DNA of 48,132 nucleotides from Candidatus Lambdaproteobacteria bacterium RIFOXYD2_FULL_50_16. Lineage in GTDB: Bacteria > SAR324 > XYD2-FULL-50-16. A program made the position numbers and the translations under genes. The stretch is from positions 200,001-248,132 of the forward strand of contig MFNE01000010.1 of NCBI GenBank assembly GCA_001783695.1, in the 5' to 3' direction. Below the pieces are notes generated by a model. The model ran no database searches and was not told the DNA's origin. It saw only the letters and a program-made list of their open reading frames with translations. Positions 23,385 through 33,107 of the stretch are shown here, piece by piece (within the stretch, counting starts at the first letter, position 1; each line of letters opens with the position of its first letter).

Positions 23385-23978
23385 TTAACCTCTTAGCTTT
23401 TCCCCATCAGTAACCGGCATCGCCCCAGGGCGCAAGACCCGGACTTGGCCCCCTGACAAATCCACCAAAGTTGAAGGCTGCCCGCCAGGGCAAGGGCCAC
23501 CGTCTAAGACTAGGTCAACCTCGGCTAAACTTTGGGCAAGATTCCAAGGAGGCTGCCCATGTAGATTGGCACTGGTGCCTACCCAGGGCACACCGGTCGC
23601 TTCGATCAAATCGGCTATTTCTTTATGAGCAGTCCACCTAAAACCTAGAAGTGGGACCTTTTTATTAAGCGCAGGGGCTAGCCCTTTTGCTTGGAGCAAC
23701 ACAGTTAAAGGCCCTGGCCACCGAACCTCTAGCCAAGCACGCTCCCACGCGCTTAGAATGGCAAAGCGTTCTAACATTAAAAAGCCTGAAACCAACACTA
23801 ACAGAGGTTGGTCCTCGGGCCTTTGTTTGATCTGGTAAATCCGCTGTACTGCCCTTTCGTCGGTCGCCAAAGCGCCTAAACCATAAAAGGTCTCCGTAGG
23901 ATAGATCCAACATTGACCCGGCTTTTGGGCTTCTATTAGAAACTCCGCCCTTTGGGTTAGGCTCAAGGGTAATCGCAA
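23385..23978 (-). CDS. tsaC: L-threonylcarbamoyladenylate synthase (Sua5/YciO/YrdC)
   Basis: This enzyme makes threonylcarbamoyl-AMP from Thr, bicarbonate and ATP for t6A37 tRNA modification. In 197 residues: IYPTETFYGLGALA near 25 (family YPTET-x-YGLG), KQRPEDQPLLVLV near 51 (KxR nucleotide loop), PGPLTVLL near 88, GTSANLHGQPP near 133 and PSTLVDL near 168. The length fits the short YrdC/TsaC form without the Sua5 domain. The start is TTG 23978, supported by AAAAGGG upstream; no in-frame ATG fits. It begins three bases after the cyclase stop, so the two genes are probably cotranscribed. Confidence 0.87.
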   Translation of the reverse strand: MRLPLSLTQRAEFLIEAQKPGQCWIYPTETFYGLGALATDERAVQRIYQIKQRPEDQPLLVLVSGFLMLERFAILSAWERAWLEVRWPGPLTVLLQAKGLAPALNKKVPLLGFRWTAHKEIADLIEATGVPWVGTSANLHGQPPWNLAQSLAEVDLVLDGGPCPGGQPSTLVDLSGGQVRVLRPGAMPVTDGEKLRG

Positions 23979-23981
23979 AGA

Positions 23982-26084
23982 TTAACCCTTTTCGGTCAAT
24001 TTCCAGACGCCGTTCCAATCCTCAGCGGGAGGGTTGAGAATCAAGTGCTTGCAGCGTTCAAAATAGGTAATACTAGGCCCGTCTTTAGGGTCAATCTCCA
24101 GCGCCTTTTTAAACATTTCCGCTGCGTCCTTAAAGCGCCGATCCTTGTAAACCTGAAGGGCTTTTAGGTAGGCCTCGACAAGGTCTGCCTTTTGCCCAGG
24201 GGTCTGGTTTTTGCGGGCTAAGAGGTCGTAAACCGTGATCGGAAGGTCTTTGCCCACAACGGTTATCACGTCCAATTCGCGCACATCGATGTTATCTTTG
24301 GCTTCTTCGTAGGTGAAGTGCGAGATCATGGTGAAGTTTTTATAAAACTTGTTCGCCCCTTCTAGTCGAGCGGCCAAGTTCACCGAGTCGCCCATCATGG
24401 TATAGTCCATCCGGTTTTGGCTCCCCATGTTCCCTACTACCATGGGTCCGGTGTTGATCCCTTGGCGCACGTGCAAAAGAGGCCTGCCTTCCGCCTTTAA
24501 TTGTTCGCGCATCGCAATTAATCGCTCTTGCATGTCAATGGCCGCGTGGCAAGCCCGCGTGGCGTGATCTGGTTGTTCTAAAGGCGCGCCCCAAAAGGCG
24601 ATAATGGCATCCCCTTCAAACTTGTCCACGGTCCCATCATGTTTAGAGATCAACTCGCACATGTCGGTTAGATAATAGTTAAGCAAATGTACCAACTCTT
24701 CGGGAGTCAAAGACTCGGAGATGGTCGAAAAGCCTTGCACATCACTAAAATAAGCGGTCATGACCCGCCGCTCACCACCTAAACTTAGCCGGGAAGGGTC
24801 CTCGACCAGGGCCTCGATAACCGCTGGGCTTAGGTATTGACCAAAGGCACCGGTAATAAAACTCTTTTGTTTACGCTCCTGAATAAACAGGTGAATGTTA
24901 ATAAACACCGTTCCCATTACCGCCGCTATGAGGAGGTAAGACATGGAGAAAACTAAATTCAGGTTTACGTAAGCAAAGGAACAAAAGGCGAAGTAACCGA
25001 AAAATAATAAGGTCAACGCCGGGAAACGCAATTTCGGATCCGAAATAAAATGGAAACCGATCAAAAACACCATAAATATTAAAATCATCGCGGCCTCGGC
25101 CTCTGCGGAAGCAGATTTTAGGGGAGCGCCTTTAAGAATGGTTGAAACCTCATAAGCCATTACCTCGACCCCGTAAACCTCGCCTACTAGGGTGTTGAAA
25201 ATATCGTGGCTAACCTCGGAGGTGTCCCCAATAAATACGATTTTATCTTTAACCAAACGCGCCATATCTTCGACGTCGTCTTCCTCCTCCATGTCTAATT
25301 CATAGAGGTCCATCGCCGGAATCCCCACAAAGGGGTCTTGCGTCAAAAACCGCATTCCTGCGCCCAAGGGGCTGTAATCAATCCTAAAATCCCCAAATTG
25401 ATCCAACTGAATCACCTTGTCGCCCACCACCAATTGGCCGGCATCATTAAATTTGGGTTGGGTACCTAAAAGCCAAGCAGCAGCCAAAACCGAACAGGGC
25501 CATTCGTTTAGATTTTTCGCCGCCTCGGGGTATAGCCGCAATCGGTTGAGCATGTTGCCCATTTCCGTGTGGTTGCTATAGGCCGTGGCCGTGGCGGCTA
25601 GCAGGGTGGGGGCGGGCTGGCTAATGCCTTCGATCTTACCCCCGCGCACCTTTAACATCGAGACCAAGATGGTATTTTCTGCTTGTTTTAAGCTCTCGGC
25701 CATAATCGGGTCTTCCCCATAACTCGAAGGGAAGTCCATCAGCATGTCGATCATTACCACTTTAGCACCCATGGTAGCCAATTTTTCTGCCATTTTGCCA
25801 ACGTCTGCCCGGCGCAGGGGGAAGCTGCCGTATTCTTTAAAAAAGGGCTCGTCTAGGTTAACTATCGCAATCTTATCTTTGGCAAAGGCAGTGGTTTCGG
25901 CAGGCGCGTAGCCGTTACGAAGAATATGGCGCACCGATAGGGTTTGGTTTTCTAAGGTGGAAAACCATTCCTGCCGCTCTGCGGGTATCATCAATAAAAA
26001 TAAAATAATAGCCGCCCAAACGTCATATCTAGTAATTAAATCCTTTATGGCAAAGGACTGTTTCTTTTTTTTCTTAGCAGCCAT
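23982..26084 (-). CDS. CHASE2-domain class III adenylate cyclase with TPR tail
   Basis: Predicted to make cAMP in response to an extracytoplasmic signal. Order in 700 residues: basic N-terminus and one membrane segment (22-35), periplasmic CHASE2 domain (45-320), three membrane segments (332-348, 354-375, 380-400), cyclase domain (435-620), TPR-like helices (632-680). Metal ligands are Asp448 (FSDVQGF) and Asp492 (GDAIIAFWGAP). Substrate-selecting Lys488 and Thr562 fit ATP over GTP. Transition-state residues Asn569 and Arg573 (VNLAARLE) are present, so the enzyme looks active. A FecR-like gene lies upstream on the same strand, behind a terminator. Confidence 0.92.
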   Translation of the reverse strand: MAAKKKKKQSFAIKDLITRYDVWAAIILFLLMIPAERQEWFSTLENQTLSVRHILRNGYAPAETTAFAKDKIAIVNLDEPFFKEYGSFPLRRADVGKMAEKLATMGAKVVMIDMLMDFPSSYGEDPIMAESLKQAENTILVSMLKVRGGKIEGISQPAPTLLAATATAYSNHTEMGNMLNRLRLYPEAAKNLNEWPCSVLAAAWLLGTQPKFNDAGQLVVGDKVIQLDQFGDFRIDYSPLGAGMRFLTQDPFVGIPAMDLYELDMEEEDDVEDMARLVKDKIVFIGDTSEVSHDIFNTLVGEVYGVEVMAYEVSTILKGAPLKSASAEAEAAMILIFMVFLIGFHFISDPKLRFPALTLLFFGYFAFCSFAYVNLNLVFSMSYLLIAAVMGTVFINIHLFIQERKQKSFITGAFGQYLSPAVIEALVEDPSRLSLGGERRVMTAYFSDVQGFSTISESLTPEELVHLLNYYLTDMCELISKHDGTVDKFEGDAIIAFWGAPLEQPDHATRACHAAIDMQERLIAMREQLKAEGRPLLHVRQGINTGPMVVGNMGSQNRMDYTMMGDSVNLAARLEGANKFYKNFTMISHFTYEEAKDNIDVRELDVITVVGKDLPITVYDLLARKNQTPGQKADLVEAYLKALQVYKDRRFKDAAEMFKKALEIDPKDGPSITYFERCKHLILNPPAEDWNGVWKLTEKG

Positions 26085-26178
26085 GGGTAAGACCTTTTTA
26101 ATTTACCTAGCAGCGGAAAACCCGCGTTTTTTGTTTTGTAGCACGTTGTTTAGGTTGTCACAAGGGCAGGGCTTGGCC

Positions 26179-26212
26179 AAAAAAAAAGGCACCTAAAAGG
26201 TGCCTCTTTTTT
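26179..26212 (-). terminator. Intrinsic terminator after the FecR-like gene
   Basis: AGGCACCT at 26187-26194 pairs perfectly with AGGTGCCT at 26198-26205 around an AAA loop. A-tracts and T-tracts flank both sides; on the minus strand nine U would follow the stem. It sits 18 bases after the FecR-like stop and may limit read-through into the cyclase. Confidence 0.85.
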
Positions 26213-26229
26213 AAACCCGACCTTTTGGA

Positions 26230-27282
<1,053 letters not shown>

Positions 27283-27285
27283 CTA

Positions 27286-27302
27286 GGTCAAAAGTGGTCA
27301 AA
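27286..27302. promoter_or_regulatory. Direct repeat in the FecR/DAHP synthase divergent region
   Basis: GGTCAAA occurs at 27286-27292 and again at 27296-27302, exactly ten bases apart, and is followed by TTATAC. One helical turn of spacing suggests a site for a dimeric or tandemly bound regulator. The protein is unknown. Confidence 0.3.
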
Positions 27303-27397
27303 TTATACGGATTGGTATCTTAAAACCCTCGCTCGGGCTTGCCAGAATAGGGCTTGAGGCCTATTATTTCTCTTTTAATAACCTCAAGGAATTTTCG

Positions 27398-28738
27398 ATG
27401 AACCAAGAGCTAGGCTGGAGCAAAAAATCGTGGGTCCAAAAACAGGCCCTTCAACAACCAGAGTGGCCCGATCAAGTGGCCTATCAGAAGGTGATTGACG
27501 AGATTGATGTGCGCCCACCTTTGGTGTTTGCTGGGGAGATTCGCCGCCTAAAATCTGAACTGGCCTTGGCTCAAGAGGGAAAAGCTTTTTTGCTTCAAGG
27601 TGGAGACTGTGCTGAGGAATTTTCGCGCTGCACCGCGCCAGATATCCGTGAGACCCTTAAAGTGATCTTGCAAATGGCTTTGATCCTGACCTATGCTGGA
27701 GAAAAACCGGTAATCAAGGTTGGGCGGATTGCTGGACAGTATGCCAAGCCTCGAAGCAAGCCCACCGAGGAGATTGGCGGGGTGGAGTTGCCTAGCTACC
27801 GAGGGGATATTATCAACAGCCCAGAACCGGTTTTAGCTGCCCGTATTCCTGACGCTAATCGGCTCTTAACCGCCTATTACACCTCGGCGAGTACCTTAAA
27901 CCTGCTCCGGGCCTATACCAAGGGTGGATTTGCTTCACTAGAACGAGTCCACGCCTGGAACGCGGACTTTGTTAAAAGCTCCAGAGAAGGCGAAATCTAT
28001 GAGCAACTGGCCAAAGAGATCGACAAGGCGATGTCGTTGATTCGCAACATCGGTCTTGGCCAACACAAAGAGTTAAACGAGGTAAACTTTTATACTAGCC
28101 ACGAAGCGTTACTTCTAGGTTATGAATCGGCCTTGACCCGCCAAGATAGTTTGACTGGCGATTGGTTTGATTGTTCGGCCCACATGCTTTGGATCGGGGA
28201 CCGAACCCGCCAAGTGGACGGAGCCCATGTCGAGTTTTTGCGAGGGGTTAACAACCCCATTGGCATTAAGATTGGCCCAGGACACGACCTAAGCGAGATC
28301 AAAAAACTGATTTCACGGATCAACCCAAAAAACGAACCCGGACGGATGACCTTGATAACTCGGTTTGGTGCCAACAAAATCTTGGATCAACTGCCTACCT
28401 TGATCAAGGGGGTTGAAGAAGAAGGGTTCAAAGTGCTCTGGTCTTGCGACCCGATGCACGGGAACACCTACACTTCTGGGCGGTTTAAAACCCGCAACGT
28501 CGAGGATATTTTTGCCGAAATTGGAGGCTTTTTTGCCTGTCACCAAGCTTTGGGCACAATACCAGGCGGAATACACTTTGAGCTGACTGGTGAAGCGGTT
28601 ACTGAATGTATTGGGGGCACGGAGGGAATCGCCGCTGAACATTTAGAACAAAACTATGCCACTAGTTGTGATCCAAGGCTAAACGGGAAGCAGTCTTTAG
28701 ATCTTGCTTTTATGATCGCCGATCTCCTTAAACGCTAA
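27398..28738 (+). CDS. Class II 3-deoxy-7-phosphoheptulonate (DAHP) synthase
   Basis: It catalyses the first step of the shikimate pathway, joining phosphoenolpyruvate and erythrose 4-phosphate. The 446 residues match the class II (plant/mycobacterial) form: LLQGGDCAEEF near 66 with the metal Cys, VIKVGRIAGQYAKPRS near 105, SSREGEIYEQL-type loop near 195, GIKIGPG near 290, WSCDPMHGNTY near 347 and GGIHFELTGEAVTECIGG near 388. Class II enzymes are unlike the E. coli AroFGH class. AAGGA precedes the ATG. Its TAA abuts the panB ATG directly, so the two are coupled. Confidence 0.93.
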   Translation: MNQELGWSKKSWVQKQALQQPEWPDQVAYQKVIDEIDVRPPLVFAGEIRRLKSELALAQEGKAFLLQGGDCAEEFSRCTAPDIRETLKVILQMALILTYAGEKPVIKVGRIAGQYAKPRSKPTEEIGGVELPSYRGDIINSPEPVLAARIPDANRLLTAYYTSASTLNLLRAYTKGGFASLERVHAWNADFVKSSREGEIYEQLAKEIDKAMSLIRNIGLGQHKELNEVNFYTSHEALLLGYESALTRQDSLTGDWFDCSAHMLWIGDRTRQVDGAHVEFLRGVNNPIGIKIGPGHDLSEIKKLISRINPKNEPGRMTLITRFGANKILDQLPTLIKGVEEEGFKVLWSCDPMHGNTYTSGRFKTRNVEDIFAEIGGFFACHQALGTIPGGIHFELTGEAVTECIGGTEGIAAEHLEQNYATSCDPRLNGKQSLDLAFMIADLLKR

Positions 28739-29533
28739 ATGTATCAAGAATCAGGCAAACGCCTCACCATCGCCGATCTAGCCAAACTCAAAGGGAACAG
28801 TCCCTTGGTTGTGGCCACAGCCTACGACACCAACATGGCTCGGTTGATCGATGGTGCGGTGGACGCCATTATTGTCGGGGATTCTTTAGGAATGGTGATC
28901 GCCGGACTAGAAAACACCTTGGCCGTCACCTTAGACCAGATGGTTTATCACTGCTCTTTAGTGGCCCGGGGCGCGCGCCGGAGTTTTATCATCGGCGACC
29001 TGCCCTTTTTGAGTTATCAGTTAAGCCCTGAACAAGCACTTCTCTCCGCCGGGCGGTTGATTGTAGAAGGCGGGGTTCAAGCGGTAAAACTAGAAGGGGG
29101 GATCAGTTGTTTAGCTCAAATTGAAAAAATCGTTTCCGCCGGAATTCCTTTGATTGGGCATTTGGGCATGGAGCCTCAAAAGGTCCACCTTTATGGTGGT
29201 TTTGGGAAACAGGCCAAAGATGAGACCGGAGCCCAAAAGTTAAAAATTGAGGCCCATGCGGTTGAAGAAGCCGGGGCGTCGGCATTGGTTTTAGAAAACA
29301 TCCCTCACGATTTGGCCAAACAAATCACTGAAGACCTCTGTATTCCCACGATTGGCATTGGCGCCGGAGCCCACACAGACGGGCAGGTGCAGGTTTATCA
29401 CGACCTCTTTGGCCTAGACCCAGACTTCACACCTCGCCATGCCGTGCAATACCGCGAACTGGGCAAAGAAATCAGAGAAGCAGTCCGCGAATACGCAGAC
29501 CAAGTCCGCGCCCGCAAATTTGAAAGCCGCTAG
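28739..29533 (+). CDS. panB: 3-methyl-2-oxobutanoate hydroxymethyltransferase
   Basis: PanB adds a hydroxymethyl group from methylenetetrahydrofolate to ketoisovalerate in pantothenate synthesis. In 264 residues: TAYDTNMARLID near 42, VGDSLGMVIAGLENTL near 47 with the metal Asp, KLEGG near 112, GHLGMEPQKV near 140 and IGIGAGAHTDGQVQVYHD near 201. The usual panC and panD partners are not adjacent. It starts immediately after the DAHP synthase stop and is followed three bases later by a dehydrogenase gene. Confidence 0.95.
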   Translation: MYQESGKRLTIADLAKLKGNSPLVVATAYDTNMARLIDGAVDAIIVGDSLGMVIAGLENTLAVTLDQMVYHCSLVARGARRSFIIGDLPFLSYQLSPEQALLSAGRLIVEGGVQAVKLEGGISCLAQIEKIVSAGIPLIGHLGMEPQKVHLYGGFGKQAKDETGAQKLKIEAHAVEEAGASALVLENIPHDLAKQITEDLCIPTIGIGAGAHTDGQVQVYHDLFGLDPDFTPRHAVQYRELGKEIREAVREYADQVRARKFESR

Positions 29534-29536
29534 TTC

Positions 29537-30277
29537 ATGGCGGTCCCCTTAAAAACCATCTTGATTACCGGTGCGGCCCAAGGGATTGGCCGGGCGACTG
29601 CTTTGCTTTGCGCCGCCAAAGGGCATCCGGTGCTAATTAACTACTTAAACAGCCAAACCGCCGCCAATCAACTAGCCCAACAGATCAACCAAAAGGGGGG
29701 CCAAGCGATCACTTTCAAAGCTGATGTAGCGGACGAAAGCTCGGTGGAAGCGATGTTTGCTGAATCCGAAAAAACCTTGGGCCCCTTGGGCGGGCTGGTT
29801 AACAACGCCGGGATATTGGGCCCCCAAACCACGATTGACGGGCTGGATCAGGCCCGTTTGGAGCGGGTGTTTGCGGTTAATGTAATCGGCAGTTTTCTTT
29901 GCGCCAAGGTGGCGGCGAGATATCTGGGATCAGGCGGGGCCATCGTTAATCTATCCTCGGCGGCCTCTCGGCTGGGCTCTCCTGGCGAATACATCGACTA
30001 TGCGGCCAGCAAAGGAGCTATCGATTCCATGACCTTGGGACTGGCCAAAGAATTGGCCCCCAGAGGGATCAGGGTCAACGCGGTCAGGCCAGGGATTATT
30101 GATACCGGCCTCCACGCCAAAGGCGGCGAGCCAGGGCGGGCAAGCCGCTTGGGGGCCTTAATGCCCCTGGGCCGAGCGGGGACCGATATAGAGGTGGCCC
30201 AGAGTATCTATTGGTTACTGTCGAGCGAAGCCTCTTACGTGACCGGGGCACTGCTCGACGTGGCCGGAGGCCGCTAG
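29537..30277 (+). CDS. Short-chain dehydrogenase/reductase (SDR)
   Basis: A 246-residue classical SDR. The cofactor loop is TGAAQGIGRA near 12. NNAGILG near 90, Ser in VNLSSAASRLG near 140, and the catalytic Tyr and Lys in YAASKGAI near 154 are all present. VRPGIIDTGLHA and the final GALLDVAGGR resemble the FabG/glucose dehydrogenase branch. The Asn in the first strand end (INYLNSQ) is compatible with NADP(H), but the cofactor is not certain. Substrate unknown. It is the last gene of the DAHP synthase-panB operon and overlaps the convergent aminotransferase by four bases. Confidence 0.88.
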   Translation: MAVPLKTILITGAAQGIGRATALLCAAKGHPVLINYLNSQTAANQLAQQINQKGGQAITFKADVADESSVEAMFAESEKTLGPLGGLVNNAGILGPQTTIDGLDQARLERVFAVNVIGSFLCAKVAARYLGSGGAIVNLSSAASRLGSPGEYIDYAASKGAIDSMTLGLAKELAPRGIRVNAVRPGIIDTGLHAKGGEPGRASRLGALMPLGRAGTDIEVAQSIYWLLSSEASYVTGALLDVAGGR

Positions 30278-31572
30278 GCTTTTAGGTCCAAGACCCCTTG
30301 GCGAATCAGGCTAAAAAGCTCGGCAATATCCTGGGTTTCAATACAGCTAAAGGCCACGCGCAGATCTGAAGAACCGATCGAAATAGCCCCCACCCCATAT
30401 TTATCCAAAAGATGCAGCCGTAAGGTTTCCGCGTCCACCCCCTCTAATTTAAGGCACATAAAATAACCCGAATTAAAGGGGTAGTATTTAAGAACCTTCA
30501 CCATTTCGGGTTGGTCCAGAACCCGCTTGACCTCTAGGGCCCTAGTTTTCATGATCTCAAACTTCTCTTGCCATTGGCGGGAGAGGTCTGGGTCTTTAAG
30601 CATCTTTTCAGTAACCGTCTGACTTGCATGGCAGCAATTGGAAATCCCTGCCCGAATCGCCCCTTTTACCTTTTGTTCCAACCCCGCAAACAAAGGCTCC
30701 CCGGCGACGTGACCAAAGGTTAAAAAGCCCGTGCGAAAACCCCAAGCGTAATATTCCTTAGTCGCCCCATCGAGCTTAACCGCCAAAATGTTCGGATGGG
30801 CATCGGCCAATTGGGCAAAAAGGGACTCTTTAGTGCTGTTTTCGTAAAACAGACCAAAATAGGAGTCGTCACTTAAACTTAAGATCTTGGTACCCAAGGC
30901 CGCCTCTGCTTTTAATATCTCAACGATAGATTGGGCTTCTTCAACGGTGGGGGTATAGCCAGTAGGGTTGTTTGGGAAGTTGAGCAGGGCGATTACCTTG
31001 CCCGAGCGCCGACCTTCCTCACGCACGGCGACTTGAAAACCATCGAGGTTAAATCCACCCTGGGCATCAAACATAGCAAAGGTTTCGATCCGAGCTTCTA
31101 GCACAGTTTCGAAGGTCAATTTATAGTTCCCCCAAATCTTATCTGGAGCAATCACCCGGTCGTCTGGGTTTAAAAACAATTGGCCAACCAAACTAAGTCC
31201 ATGGGTGATCGCACTGGTGACAATGGGCAGGCTGTAGGCTTTACCTTTTAGTCCTGGATTGTCTTGCACCATCTTTTTCCTCCAAGCCTCTCTAAGGCCT
31301 GGACGCCCGGCAGGCGGGGCGTAGGGGAAAATCTCGGCTGGGCTGAGTTCGGCAAAATAACGCCCAGCCGCCTGCAAATACATCGGACCGCCCGCTTCAG
31401 TAGCGGTGCCAATGGTTGCATTAAATTTGTGCGCCCGGTCCTTGGCTTCGGCAGATTGCGACAAAATCCCTTTGGGGAAAAACAAACGCTGCGCCGTATT
31501 AGACAGCAAAGCAAAGGCAGCAGGGGCAGCTTTGTTAATAGCTTCGTTGCTTTGGATGGCCAAGGGATTCAT
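30274..31572 (-). CDS. Class I/II PLP-dependent aminotransferase
   Basis: A 432-residue fold-type I enzyme. LNFPNNPTGYTPT near 205 is the Asn-Pro-x-Gly region, SLSDDSYFGLFY near 242 holds the PLP-ring Asp, and DGATKEYYAWGFRTGFL near 268 holds the Schiff-base Lys and the following Arg. The N-terminal ATIGTATEAGGPM segment is typical of a branch annotated only as aminotransferase class I/II. The substrate cannot be assigned; aromatic or aspartate-type acids are possible. It is a single-gene transcript divergent from parA and convergent with the SDR. Confidence 0.87.
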   Translation of the reverse strand: MNPLAIQSNEAINKAAPAAFALLSNTAQRLFFPKGILSQSAEAKDRAHKFNATIGTATEAGGPMYLQAAGRYFAELSPAEIFPYAPPAGRPGLREAWRKKMVQDNPGLKGKAYSLPIVTSAITHGLSLVGQLFLNPDDRVIAPDKIWGNYKLTFETVLEARIETFAMFDAQGGFNLDGFQVAVREEGRRSGKVIALLNFPNNPTGYTPTVEEAQSIVEILKAEAALGTKILSLSDDSYFGLFYENSTKESLFAQLADAHPNILAVKLDGATKEYYAWGFRTGFLTFGHVAGEPLFAGLEQKVKGAIRAGISNCCHASQTVTEKMLKDPDLSRQWQEKFEIMKTRALEVKRVLDQPEMVKVLKYYPFNSGYFMCLKLEGVDAETLRLHLLDKYGVGAISIGSSDLRVAFSCIETQDIAELFSLIRQGVLDLKA

Positions 31573-31752
31573 CTAGGGCTCTTTTCTAAGGGAAAATATG
31601 GTAGCTTCGGTGCAAACGGAGGGTATTCTCAACACAAGCCTTGGGGTTGTCAATGGTTTCTATCCTTCTTTATCAAGCTTCCTTCCCTATCTCCGCTAAC
31701 CCCGCGCCAAAAGGTCTTTAGCGCCAGCCAGACCTACTTATGGTTTCTTCCT

Positions 31753-31781
31753 TTGACGAAACGGCTAGGCCCCGTTAGAAT
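31753..31781 (+). promoter_or_regulatory. Sigma-70 promoter of parA-nusB
   Basis: TTGACG at 31753-31758 and TAGAAT at 31776-31781 each match consensus at five of six positions with an ideal 17-base spacer. Transcription would start near 31788, about 20 bases before the parA ATG. This is the clearest promoter in the window. Confidence 0.7.
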
Positions 31782-31808
31782 CTTGCTTCGAACACTCAAA
31801 TAGGTTTC

Positions 31809-32582
31809 ATGAGCAAGGTTATTTCCTTTGTATCCCAAAAGGGTGGCGTTGGTAAAACCACCAGCGCCGTCAACCTCGCCACGGCTTTCGCCTTTGGTGG
31901 GTACAAGGTATTGTTACTGGACCTAGATCCTCAGTCTTCCATCCGTTATAGTTTTGGGATCAAGTCGGTTATTGATCAAGGTTCGCGCGAGATCTTCACC
32001 AGTCCCAACATGGCCCTGCAAAAAATGGTGCGCCGCACAGAGCAGGAAAACATGCATTTTATTTTCGCCAATATTGCCACGTTGCGTGACGAGCACCGAG
32101 TTAATGAGGTCGCCCAAGATGAGAATTTCTTGGCCAAACGCTTGGCGGAAGCTCGCTTCACCTACGACTTTATCATTCTAGACGCCCCTGCTGCAACCGG
32201 TCCCTTGACCTTAAACGCAGTCTGCGCTGCCGACTTGAATATCTTGCCCCTCCAATGTGAAAGTTTGGCCGTAAAAAGTCTTAAGCGGTTTTTGGTCGGG
32301 TTTAATGAATTGCAGGCCTCTAGGCCCGAAAAAAAACTAAAAATAGCCGGCATATTGCTGACCATGTATGACCGGCGGATGGAGATTCATCGCCGAATTG
32401 CTCAGCAGGTTACCCAAGCATTGGGCAAGTCGATCTTTAATACGGTTATTCCAAAGTGTGAACGAATTACCGAAGCTAGTGCCTTAGGCCGCTCGGTGGT
32501 GACCTATGATCTGGCCTCCGAAGGCGCTTCGGCCTACGTGCGGTTGACCGATGAACTGATTGACAAGTTTGGGCTGCGCTAA
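31809..32582 (+). CDS. parA: ParA/Soj-family ATPase
   Basis: A 257-residue Walker-type ATPase. The deviant Walker A motif is SQKGGVGKTTSAVNLA at 9-24, Walker A' is LLLDLDPQSS near 36-45 and Walker B is FIILDAPAATG near 121. Length and sequence fit chromosomal Soj/ParA rather than MinD, since no C-terminal amphipathic helix is seen. There is no parB and no parS-like palindrome beside it, so it may be an orphan ParA that positions another cargo. It overlaps nusB by one base (TAATG), an unusual pairing. Confidence 0.88.
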   Translation: MSKVISFVSQKGGVGKTTSAVNLATAFAFGGYKVLLLDLDPQSSIRYSFGIKSVIDQGSREIFTSPNMALQKMVRRTEQENMHFIFANIATLRDEHRVNEVAQDENFLAKRLAEARFTYDFIILDAPAATGPLTLNAVCAADLNILPLQCESLAVKSLKRFLVGFNELQASRPEKKLKIAGILLTMYDRRMEIHRRIAQQVTQALGKSIFNTVIPKCERITEASALGRSVVTYDLASEGASAYVRLTDELIDKFGLR

Positions 32583-33004
32583 TGTCTTATAACGAGCGCC
32601 GTGAGGCACGGGTGCTGGCTTACTCCTGCCAATATATGCGTCAAAAAATGTCTTTGACCGCTCCGGCTGAGGCCTTACTCTTAGCTCAAGCTCCACTCAA
32701 ACCCAAAAACCGGGTTTTTGCTGGAAAACTCTTGGCGGCGATTGCTCAAAACCAAGAGCAAATCGACGGATTGATCCGCAAGCACAGCAAAAATTGGCGA
32801 CTTGACCGCATGGCCCTGACCTTAACGGCGCTACTGCGGACTGCGATTGCAGAGATGATTATAGACCCACAAATAGATCGGGCCGTGGTTTTAGACGAGG
32901 CTATTGAGATTTGCAAGGCTTACGTCGGTGCCGAATCGAGTAGTTTAGCCAACGGAATCTTGCACGCGGTCACCCAAGAATTGGCCATAAAACCGGCCAA
33001 TTGA
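32582..33004 (+). CDS. nusB: Transcription antitermination factor NusB
   Basis: NusB with NusE binds boxA RNA and supports antitermination of rRNA operons. The 140 residues are all helical: RREARVLAYSCQYM near 5 (family RRxARxxALQxLY), WRLDRMALTLTALLRTAIAEM near 77 and VVLDEAIEICKAYVGAESSSLANGIL near 104. Every NusB landmark is present. It is translated by coupling from the parA stop codon. The next gene is 103 bases away. Confidence 0.9.
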   Translation: MSYNERREARVLAYSCQYMRQKMSLTAPAEALLLAQAPLKPKNRVFAGKLLAAIAQNQEQIDGLIRKHSKNWRLDRMALTLTALLRTAIAEMIIDPQIDRAVVLDEAIEICKAYVGAESSSLANGILHAVTQELAIKPAN

Positions 33005-33107
33005 TTGATTTGCGGGATCTTGGTTTTGGCTTGGTCCCTCCCTTGCATTAACCACTAGAAAAACCCTCGGACCATCCCAAAAACAAAAAACCGAAAAAAA
33101 GGGACTG

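Noticed and set aside
31264-31803. 179-residue open frame opposite the aminotransferase
   Set aside because: It is antisense to a clear aminotransferase, has no motif or ribosome binding site, and its composition is that of a shadow frame.
31809-32582. ParA as a sign of a plasmid or prophage
   Set aside because: It is embedded among housekeeping genes, coupled to nusB, with no replication, integrase or ParB gene nearby.
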